64,000 nt of DNA from the NCBI RefSeq assembly GCF_003479425.1, contig NZ_QUHC01000002.1, forward strand, positions 248,001-312,000, written 5' to 3'. The notes under the pieces were generated by a model. That model was not told the origin of the DNA, searched no databases, and worked only from the letters and a program-made list of their open reading frames with translations. Source of the stretch: Odoribacter sp. AF15-53 (GTDB lineage: Bacteria; Bacteroidota; Bacteroidia; Bacteroidales; Marinifilaceae). Shown here piece by piece: positions 58,641 to 64,000 of this stretch. The translations under genes were made by a program, and so were the position numbers. Numbering within the stretch: the first letter of the stretch is position 1; the number at the start of each line of letters is the position of its first letter.

Positions 58641-59564
58641 GTGAAAAACATTTTACTTATATTTCTGACCATTCTGGTTCTACTAAATAGTGCCGCCATT
58701 GGGTATTATATCTACGAGGACAAGCTCGACCAACCCGAAAACGATTTGCCCGTCTTTCATGTCATGAAAACATCAGACGTGGAGTTTCCCGACAAATTTT
58801 CCCTAGCAGGAGAGCGGGTTCCCCTAGAAAGGATTGACGTGACCGAAGCATTCAAAAAAGAATTAATCGTGAACACGTACCTGCATTCCCACACGATACA
58901 AGTGTTAAAACACGCTCCCCGCTATTTTCACACGATCGAACCGATCCTGAAAGAAGAAGGAGTACCCGACGATTTCAAATACCTGGCCGTTATCGAGAGC
59001 AGCCTCAACCCACTGGCCGTATCTTACGCCGGAGCCGTGGGAATATGGCAATTAATGAGCGGAACCGCCAAAGAACTCGGACTGGAAGTATCGAATGACG
59101 TGGACGAACGCTACCACTTGGAAAAAGCCACCCGTGCCGCTTGTGCTTACTTGAAAAAAGCCTACCAGAAATTCGGTTCGTGGACGTTGGCCGCGGCTTC
59201 ATACAACGGTGGCATGAACATGTTATCCAAACAACAGGACCGCCAGAAAGAAACAAACTTCTACGATCTCCTACTCGGAGAAGAAACCGGAAGATACGTT
59301 TATCGCTTGTTAGCCTTGAAACAAATCATGGAAGAACCCCACCTCTACGATTTCTACGTGGAGCAACTATACCCGGTTGAACCGGTCACGTTAGTCAAGG
59401 TCACCCAATCAATCAAAGACCTTGCAGAATTCGCCAAGGAACACGGGATATCCTACAAAACACTCAAACGCTTCAACCCCTGGTTGCGGCAGACATCCTT
59501 AAAAATCGGGAAACACAAAACGTATTACATCGCCATCCCCGAAAACAAGGAAGCCTACAAATAA
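58641..59564 (+). CDS. MltD-like lytic transglycosylase
   Basis: 307 residues starting with GTG at 58641 (no closer ATG). N-terminal TM or signal anchor about 4-24, SLT domain about 85-245: catalytic Glu119 in AVIESSLNP, GAVGIWQLMSG, AAASYNGGMN, all intact. C-terminal part (SIKDLAEFAKEHGISYKTLKRFNPWL, about 262-290) is a LysM-like wall-binding fold. Membrane anchored in the periplasm. It lies 190 bp downstream of the zinc-ribbon/SPFH operon beyond a terminator, so independent, though it is the third lytic transglycosylase within 19 kb. Confidence 0.9.
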   Translation: MKNILLIFLTILVLLNSAAIGYYIYEDKLDQPENDLPVFHVMKTSDVEFPDKFSLAGERVPLERIDVTEAFKKELIVNTYLHSHTIQVLKHAPRYFHTIEPILKEEGVPDDFKYLAVIESSLNPLAVSYAGAVGIWQLMSGTAKELGLEVSNDVDERYHLEKATRAACAYLKKAYQKFGSWTLAAASYNGGMNMLSKQQDRQKETNFYDLLLGEETGRYVYRLLALKQIMEEPHLYDFYVEQLYPVEPVTLVKVTQSIKDLAEFAKEHGISYKTLKRFNPWLRQTSLKIGKHKTYYIAIPENKEAYK

Positions 59565-59691
59565 GTCCGTAAAGTCTATAAGGTCTTTGGACCCCTGCGG
59601 GGCGCTTTGTTCACGACAGCTTAAGCTGTCGGTAGATACTATCCGAAGGACACCCGTGACTTTACAAACCTTATGGACTTTATAAACTTTC
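59565..59691. repeat. Structured dispersed repeat, copy 2 (inverted relative to 13537-13683)
   Basis: Arms AAAGTCTATAAGGTC and ACCTTATGGACTTTATAAAC. Core, read in reverse complement, aligns with copy 1: GGGTGTCCTTCGGAT, the perfect palindrome CGACAGCTTAAGCTGTCG (59614-59631) and GCGCCCCGCAGGGG. The first and third blocks are almost unchanged, the central palindrome differs in sequence but not in symmetry. Confidence 0.8.
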
Positions 59692-59771
59692 GACCCAAAG
59701 GCTTTAGCCTGCACATATCCGGCACGTTATTTGTAACCACTGCCTATATTAGATATTAAAAACCTCCCAAC

Positions 59772-61439
59772 ATGGAAAAAAATAAAATTACCGTCTTTTG
59801 TGAAAACAACGGACAAGAATACCAGATTCCCACGGGATCTAGTTTAAAAGAATTCAAAAAAATCGTGTTTCCCACGAATCACCAAAGCATTCTGGGGGCA
59901 CTTGTTAATAACGAAGTTCGTGATCTGCATTACGAGATATACAACCCCAAATACATCAACTTCATTGATGTGACCACGCTAGACGGGTATAGCGTGTATC
60001 TCCGTTCGCTTATTTTCGTACTTTATAAAGCAGTATATAACCTTTATCGCAAGAAAACATTGGTCGTCGAATATCACCTTTCCAACGGTGTGTTCTGCCG
60101 TCTAGCCAACAAAGATGTTGTTCTTACCGGCGACAAAATCTCGGAGATAAAAGCAGAAATGCAACGCATCATCGACCACGATTATGAAATCATGCGCCGG
60201 GAAACTCCCACGGAAGAAGCCATTAAACTGTTCAACAGCCAAGGATTAAAAGATAAAGAACTGTTACTCTCCACACGAGGCAAGATGTTTACCTCGGTTT
60301 ACTCCATTGACGGAACTTGTGACTATTTTTACGGTACATTAGCCCCTTCCACCGGATGTTTAAAAGTATTTGATCTGATGGACTACAAGGATGGCATGTT
60401 ACTCATGATTCCCGACCGGACTCAACCGGACAAGATACTTCCATTTGTCCCGCAGGAAAAACTATTCAGCACGTTCAGCGAATTCAAACGCTGGGGTAAG
60501 ATTTCCGAGGTCATGCAAATCGGACATCTGAATCAGGCGATCGAACATAAACACGCCGGAGACATGATCAAGGTCAGCGAGGCCCTGCACGAGAAAAAAA
60601 TCTCCCAAATTGCCGACCTCATCAAAAAACAGAAACAAGTCAAGGTCATCCTGATAGCCGGCCCGTCATCCTCCGGGAAAACGACATTCGGCAAACGTCT
60701 GGCGATTCAATTACTGGTAAACGGGATCAAACCCGTGAACCTCTCGCTGGATAACTATTTCGTGAACCGGGAAGATACCCCGAAAGACGAGAAAGGTGAA
60801 TACGACTTCGAAACTATTGATGCTTTGGACATCAACACCTTCAACGACAACATCATGAGTTTGTTGCGAGGAGAAGAAGTCGAAATCCCGAAGTTCTCCT
60901 TCGAAACCGGACAACGCTTCTATGACGGAGAGAAACTGAAAATGTCTAAAAACAACGTGATTATCGTGGAAGGTATTCACGGTCTGAATCCCAAACTGAC
61001 CGCCACCCTGCCCCACGAGAGCCTGTTCAAGATATTCATATCCGCCCTGACCGTGATCTCTATCGACAATCACAACATCATCAACCCGTCGGACAACCGC
61101 CTGATCCGCCGCATGGTCCGAGATCACAAATACCGGAGCTACTCGGCCCTCGACACCCTGAAAAGGTGGGAAAGCGTCCTTTCGGGCGAACAAAAACACA
61201 TCACCCCTTACCAGGAAGAAGCCGATGTCATGTTCAACTCCGCCCTCGTCTACGAACTAGGAGCCTTGAAACAACAAGCCGTTCCCCTACTGGAAGAAGT
61301 TCTGGTAAAATACCCGGAACACTCGAAAGCCAACCGCCTTTTGAAATTCTTCTCGTACGTTCAAGCCGTACCAACCCGTGAAATCCCTCCCACCTCCATT
61401 TTAAGGGAGTTTTTGGGTGGAAGTTCATTCAAATATTAA
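59772..61439 (+). CDS. TGS-domain uridine kinase/phosphoribulokinase-like nucleoside kinase
   Basis: 555 residues. N-terminal TGS-like region about 1-75 (ITVFCENNGQEYQIPTGSSLKEF) and a ThrRS second-domain-like stretch, then a uridine-kinase-type P-loop kinase domain from about 280: IAGPSSSGKTTFGKRLA (Walker A), NLSLDNYF (substrate Asp), VEGIHGLNP (Walker B region). Predicted to phosphorylate a nucleoside such as uridine or cytidine; the TGS part may bind RNA or nucleotide. This fused form is common in Bacteroidales and Clostridia. Single-gene unit with an IR terminator at 61481-61545. Confidence 0.88.
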   Translation: MEKNKITVFCENNGQEYQIPTGSSLKEFKKIVFPTNHQSILGALVNNEVRDLHYEIYNPKYINFIDVTTLDGYSVYLRSLIFVLYKAVYNLYRKKTLVVEYHLSNGVFCRLANKDVVLTGDKISEIKAEMQRIIDHDYEIMRRETPTEEAIKLFNSQGLKDKELLLSTRGKMFTSVYSIDGTCDYFYGTLAPSTGCLKVFDLMDYKDGMLLMIPDRTQPDKILPFVPQEKLFSTFSEFKRWGKISEVMQIGHLNQAIEHKHAGDMIKVSEALHEKKISQIADLIKKQKQVKVILIAGPSSSGKTTFGKRLAIQLLVNGIKPVNLSLDNYFVNREDTPKDEKGEYDFETIDALDINTFNDNIMSLLRGEEVEIPKFSFETGQRFYDGEKLKMSKNNVIIVEGIHGLNPKLTATLPHESLFKIFISALTVISIDNHNIINPSDNRLIRRMVRDHKYRSYSALDTLKRWESVLSGEQKHITPYQEEADVMFNSALVYELGALKQQAVPLLEEVLVKYPEHSKANRLLKFFSYVQAVPTREIPPTSILREFLGGSSFKY

Positions 61440-61480
61440 ACAATTATCTCAATTCAATAAGTTTACATTATTTCTTAAAT

Positions 61481-61545
61481 AACGTCAGTTCGATGAAATT
61501 TACTTGATTCATTTATCAGTAAACCGACTTTATCGAACTGACGTT
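61481..61545 (+). terminator. Long-loop inverted repeat after the kinase gene
   Basis: Stem AACGTCAGTTCGAT (61481-61494)/ATCGAACTGACGTT (61532-61545), 14 bp with a 37-nt loop, then TTAATTTTC. Probably the kinase terminator, unusual for loop length. Confidence 0.5.
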
Positions 61546-61660
61546 TAATTTTCATGAGGGAAAATACATCTGTAAATCAGCACAAAAACGAGTGATTGAC
61601 ATGGAGAGTTACTATTTCATTAGATCATTAATAGTGAATCACTACTTATCAAGTACCATC

Positions 61661-61741
61661 ATGAACCTTATACAAATCCTATAGAAACCCTATATGAACT
61701 CTATTATAATAAGGTTCATAAAAGGTTTATATTAGGTTTCT
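61661..61741. repeat. 11-bp iteron-like array: four direct, then three inverted units
   Basis: Units ATGAACCTTAT, ACAAATCCTAT, AGAAACCCTAT, ATGAACTCTAT (61661-61704, contiguous apart from one extra base), a TATA centre (61705-61708), then ATAAGGTTCAT, AAAAGGTTTAT, ATTAGGTTTCT (61709-61741), the reverse complements of the same consensus. The first and fifth units are exact complements. Confidence 0.85.
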
Positions 61742-61921
61742 AAAAGATTATTACCGCTATTCATCAGTAACTCATCAAGAATTCATGATGCAATCATGTA
61801 CTATCTCAATAGGAAATCTCCTGTTATGGATATAGATAATCAACAAGTTTTTAATTCATTATGTCGTATTAATCCCTCGTTGAAAATTTTAAAGGAGAAT
61901 TGGAAATCACTACATCCAAAT

Positions 61922-61954
61922 TTTCCCGGCTTGTCGTTAAAACAAGCCGGGAAA
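61922..61954. terminator. Hairpin terminator of the HAD gene
   Basis: Perfect 13-bp stem TTTCCCGGCTTGT (61922-61934)/ACAAGCCGGGAAA (61942-61954), 7-nt loop, just downstream of the HAD gene stop at 61978. Symmetrical enough to act on both strands. Confidence 0.75.
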
Positions 61955-61977
61955 TCATAATTCTATTTTAAAATTCA

Positions 61978-62628
61978 TCAGTCAATAAACTTCACGATCT
62001 CCCAAGGTTGATCCGCGATATACGATGCTCCGTTCTTCAACAATTCCTCCCGATCCCGGAACCCCCAGGTTACTCCCACGGAGGCCACGCCGCTATTAAC
62101 AGCGGTTTGCATATCTACACCGGAATCTCCCACGTAAAGTACCTCGTCTTGCGTCACGCCAGCCTCTTTCATAATATCAAACACGATCGTCGGATCGGGC
62201 TTGATAGGCACTCCATCCCGTTGCCCGTAAACGAAGTCAAAAAGCCCCTCTCCAAAATATTCGGGAATCAAAGCCACCGTGGCCGAATGATATTTATTAG
62301 AAGCCACGGCCAACAACATCCCCCGACGCTTCAACTCCCTCAACAACTCACAAATTCCATCATAGGGAGCCGTGAAATCCGCTTTATGCTCGGCATAATA
62401 AGCCACGAAATCCTCCCGGATTTTCAACATATTTTCCTCTGTTCTTTCAGACTCTGGCAACGCCCGTTCTAATAATTTATTTATCCCGTTCCCCACGAAA
62501 TAACGGTAAGCAGGTAATTCGTGTGTCGGGTAGCCGTGCCGCCGTAAAGCGTAATTCGTACTCGCCGCCAAATCCTGCAAAGAATTCAATAACGTCCCAT
62601 CCAAATCAAAAATAACCAACTTCGTCAT
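61978..62628 (-). CDS. HAD-family phosphatase (phosphoglycolate phosphatase-like)
   Basis: 216 residues. HAD motif I FDLDGTLLNS (8-17) with nucleophile D8 and D10; motif II AVASNK (about 107-112), motif III K with the GVPIKPDPTI block (about 139-148), motif IV YVGDSGVDMQTA (about 164-175) with the metal Asp. The cap domain is of the helical type (residues about 20-80). It is most like phosphoglycolate phosphatase/PGMB-type enzymes; the true substrate is uncertain. Isolated minus-strand gene. Confidence 0.9.
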   Translation of the reverse strand: MTKLVIFDLDGTLLNSLQDLAASTNYALRRHGYPTHELPAYRYFVGNGINKLLERALPESERTEENMLKIREDFVAYYAEHKADFTAPYDGICELLRELKRRGMLLAVASNKYHSATVALIPEYFGEGLFDFVYGQRDGVPIKPDPTIVFDIMKEAGVTQDEVLYVGDSGVDMQTAVNSGVASVGVTWGFRDREELLKNGASYIADQPWEIVKFID

Positions 62629-62927
62629 ATAATCTCCATTTCATTTATTACAGGACAAAAGTAACACATATCCCCGTATTTCTGAAACACTTGGACACAA
62701 ATCGGGAAAATCAAAGGTAATACTACCATAATCCTAAGGTAATAATACCCCTCTTTCGTAGATCCGCCAGAGTTTCCCCGTTGCATCCCCGTTTTCTGCT
62801 ATTCGAGTTACGGTGAAGCTTCGAAGTTGCAACGAGGGAAGGGTATTATTACTTTAGGATTACCTATAATTCACCTATATTTCTAGGTAATTCTATAAAA
62901 ATCTTAAAGGGAATCGGCTAATAAACA
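62629..62927. other. Intergenic region between HAD gene and tRNA-Trp
   Basis: About 300 bp without ORF, filled by copy B of the MITE-like repeat (62716-62861) and a following 11-bp-phased stretch (62841-62906). Confidence 0.6.
62716..62861. repeat. MITE-like dispersed repeat, copy B
   Basis: Inverted arms AATCCTAAGGTAATAATACC(C) at 62730-62750 and its complement at 62841-62861, 20 of 21 bases pair, with a 90-bp core carrying CGTTGCA/TGCAACG as an inner dyad. Arms resemble those of 40419-40512. The right flank continues in 11-bp register: CCTATAATTCA, CCTATATTTCT, AGGTAATTCTA up to about 62906. Confidence 0.65.
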
Positions 62928-62958
62928 ACAGAGGCCGCATCATTGATGCGACCTCTGT
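62928..62958 (-). terminator. Terminator hairpin downstream of tRNA-Trp
   Basis: Stem ACAGAGGCCGCATC (62928-62941)/GATGCGACCTCTGT (62945-62958), one mismatch, 3-nt loop, four bases beyond the tRNA 3' end on the minus strand. T tract weak. Confidence 0.7.
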
Positions 62959-62961
62959 CTG

Positions 62962-63034
62962 CACGGGAGGAGAGGTTCGAACTCCCGACCCTCGGTTTTG
63001 GAGACCGATGCTCTACCAACTGAGCCACTCCCGT
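62962..63034 (-). tRNA. tRNA-Trp (anticodon CCA)
   Basis: 73 nt on the minus strand. Acceptor ACGGGAG pairs with CTCCCGT followed by discriminator G; D arm GCTC...GAGC; anticodon stem TCGGT/ACCGA with loop CTCCAAA, anticodon CCA; T arm CGGGA GTTCGAA CCTCT-type loop. CCA is not encoded. Tryptophan tRNA is identified by its CCA anticodon. In many Bacteroidales the gene lies next to tuf and secE; here it stands alone. Confidence 0.95.
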
Positions 63035-63097
63035 TTTTCACGCTGCAAATTAAGACAAATTAAACGAGAAAAACAAGACTTGGCGGGGAATAATACG

Positions 63098-63105
63098 TAT
63101 TTTTG
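63098..63105 (+). promoter_or_regulatory. -7 box TATTTTTG for mnmA
   Basis: TATTTTTG (TAnnTTTG) ends 27 nt before the ATG at 63133; no clear -33 element. Confidence 0.45.
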
Positions 63106-63132
63106 TATCCCAGACTTCAAGTAACAAGAAAC

Positions 63133-64000
63133 ATGGAAAAAATAGTAGTCGGTCTTAGCGGTGGCGTGGATAGTTTTGTAACAGCCCTTTTGTTACAACA
63201 ACATGGATTTGAAGTCATTGGCGTCAACCTGCAACTCTGGGACTCATTCTCCCCTTCCATTCAAAAAGATGAACTTGACGAATTATGCAAACTCGTCAAC
63301 ATCAAACTCTACAAGCTAGACGGCAGGGCACGTTTCCGGGAGCGAGTGGTGCAACCGTTCATTCTCGGCTATCTTTCCGGTGTTACCCCCAACCCTTGCG
63401 CGACCTGCAACAGTTTCGTGAAATGGAATTTACTCTGTTCTCTGGCTGATGAACTGGGGATATATCATATTGCCACGGGGCATTACGCCCGGATACTCCC
63501 CTTTTCGGAACATCATTATGTACATAAAGGAGTTGACCCGAATAAAGATCAATCCTATTTCCTATGGGGGGTACAGGAAAATATTCTATCCCGAACAATC
63601 ACCCCTTTGGGAGACCTCACGAAAACCGAAGTCAAAGAAATCGCCCGTGCTCACGGGTTCTCTCGAGTTGCCGACAAACGGGAAAGCATGAGTATCTGTT
63701 TTCTGGAAGGGAATGACTACCGGGATTTTATCCTACGACAACCGGATACGGAACACTGTTTCACGCCCGGTTCTATCGTGGATATACAAGGGCAACCGGT
63801 TGGAGAACACGAGGGAATCGCCAATTACACGATCGGTCAGAAAAGAGGTATCCCCCTAAAAGACGGCCGCCCTCAATATGTAGCCAAGATCAACGCTGTA
63901 ACCCGACAATTAATCGTGGGCGAAAAAAACTCGCTAAATCAAACGGAACTCTCGGTGATCCACCCGCATCTGATTGATCCGAACGAAATCACGGCAAATG
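63133..64000 (+). CDS. mnmA: tRNA-specific 2-thiouridylase MnmA (C-terminus beyond window)
   Basis: Thiolates U34 of tRNA Lys, Glu and Gln. 289 codons visible. ATP-pyrophosphatase loop GLSGGVDS at 7-14, catalytic Cys in NPCATCN (about 91-97), the zinc/redox-type second Cys in SICFLEG (about 196), and GQKRGIPL (about 236) of the C-terminal domain. All standard motifs are present. The gene continues past 64000, so this is a window truncation only. Its position next to tRNA-Trp is incidental as the strands diverge. Confidence 0.96.
   Translation, partial: MEKIVVGLSGGVDSFVTALLLQQHGFEVIGVNLQLWDSFSPSIQKDELDELCKLVNIKLYKLDGRARFRERVVQPFILGYLSGVTPNPCATCNSFVKWNLLCSLADELGIYHIATGHYARILPFSEHHYVHKGVDPNKDQSYFLWGVQENILSRTITPLGDLTKTEVKEIARAHGFSRVADKRESMSICFLEGNDYRDFILRQPDTEHCFTPGSIVDIQGQPVGEHEGIANYTIGQKRGIPLKDGRPQYVAKINAVTRQLIVGEKNSLNQTELSVIHPHLIDPNEITAN

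Larger units (their letters stand above)
61440..61977. other. Intergenic region between kinase and HAD phosphatase genes
   Basis: 538 bp between convergent genes with no credible ORF. It contains two inverted repeats (61481-61545 and 61922-61954), and an 11-bp-unit array with an inversion at its centre (61661-61741). The rest is AT-rich with CATCAAGAATTCATGATG-type dyads near 61773-61791. Confidence 0.6.

Noticed and set aside
60711..61199. 162-codon antisense ORF in the nucleoside kinase gene
   Set aside because: Shadow of the conserved kinase frame.
61661..61741. CRISPR array
   Set aside because: Units are 11 bp, contiguous and invert at the centre; no spacers and no cas genes.
62716..62861. 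Insertion sequence
   Set aside because: No transposase frame between the inverted arms; too short to be more than a non-autonomous element.

Overview
The window is from a Bacteroidota genome, most likely order Bacteroidales. Evidence: a SusC/SusD pair with DUF4843 and PKD-like lipoproteins under an ECF sigma/FecR pair, DUF4301, a putative Bacteroidales porin, TAnnTTTG-type -7 promoter boxes, almost no Shine-Dalgarno sequences, and moderate GC with AT-rich intergenic DNA. Gene content (IorAB, an orphan HydG-like protein) fits Odoribacteraceae such as Butyricimonas or Odoribacter, but that is a guess.

1-10370 (minus strand): housekeeping genes purA (cut by the window edge), a Fur-family regulator, rel/spoT, murI, then the envelope operon ompH/skp-bamA-uppS-nadK-CBS protein. 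10508-19610 (mostly plus): a small acidic protein, DUF4301, a DUF368 lipid-carrier transporter, aroE, a SpoIIE-type phosphatase on the minus strand with a frameshift at a T TTT TTA heptamer, and iorAB. 19721-30030: a SusC/SusD-type outer-membrane uptake locus controlled by an ECF sigma factor and a FecR anti-sigma factor, with a secreted thioredoxin gene lying between sigma and anti-sigma genes on the opposite strand. Three copies of one 30-nt promoter motif tie the locus together as a self-contained regulon. 30289-46648: a YjdJ/YjdI-like pair, a minus-strand MBL-mtnN-luxS-znuACB run, yitT, glnS, a putative porin, an MltF-like transglycosylase, an orphan HydG-like radical SAM protein, YqeY and a MATE pump.

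47214-58449 is the most unusual part: nine tightly spaced plus-strand genes forming one apparent operon. They encode an MltC-like lytic transglycosylase; a zinc-ribbon protein with a caspase/gingipain-type (C25, clan CD) peptidase fold and no signal peptide; an SPFH (stomatin/band 7) protein with zinc ribbons at both ends; a small beta-rich protein; a zinc-ribbon single-pass membrane protein with a Sel1-like tail; a CsgG/FlgT_C-like periplasmic protein; a DUF6175-like protein; and two LPP20-like proteins, one a lipoprotein. The content suggests a trans-envelope machine: a cytoplasmic/inner-membrane SPFH and protease module sharing zinc ribbons, a wall-cutting enzyme, and an outer-membrane-side ring reminiscent of flagellar H-ring parts (FlgO/FlgP/FlgT) in a genome window with no flagellar genes. 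The upstream intergenic region carries two 22-bp operator-like elements. I know of no description of this combination as a system.

58641-64000: an MltD-like transglycosylase, a TGS-uridine kinase family protein, a HAD phosphatase, tRNA-Trp, and mnmA (cut by the edge). Intergenic regions throughout carry dispersed repeats: palindromic elements with covarying cores, 11-bp-period arrays, and short AT-rich repeats between genes.
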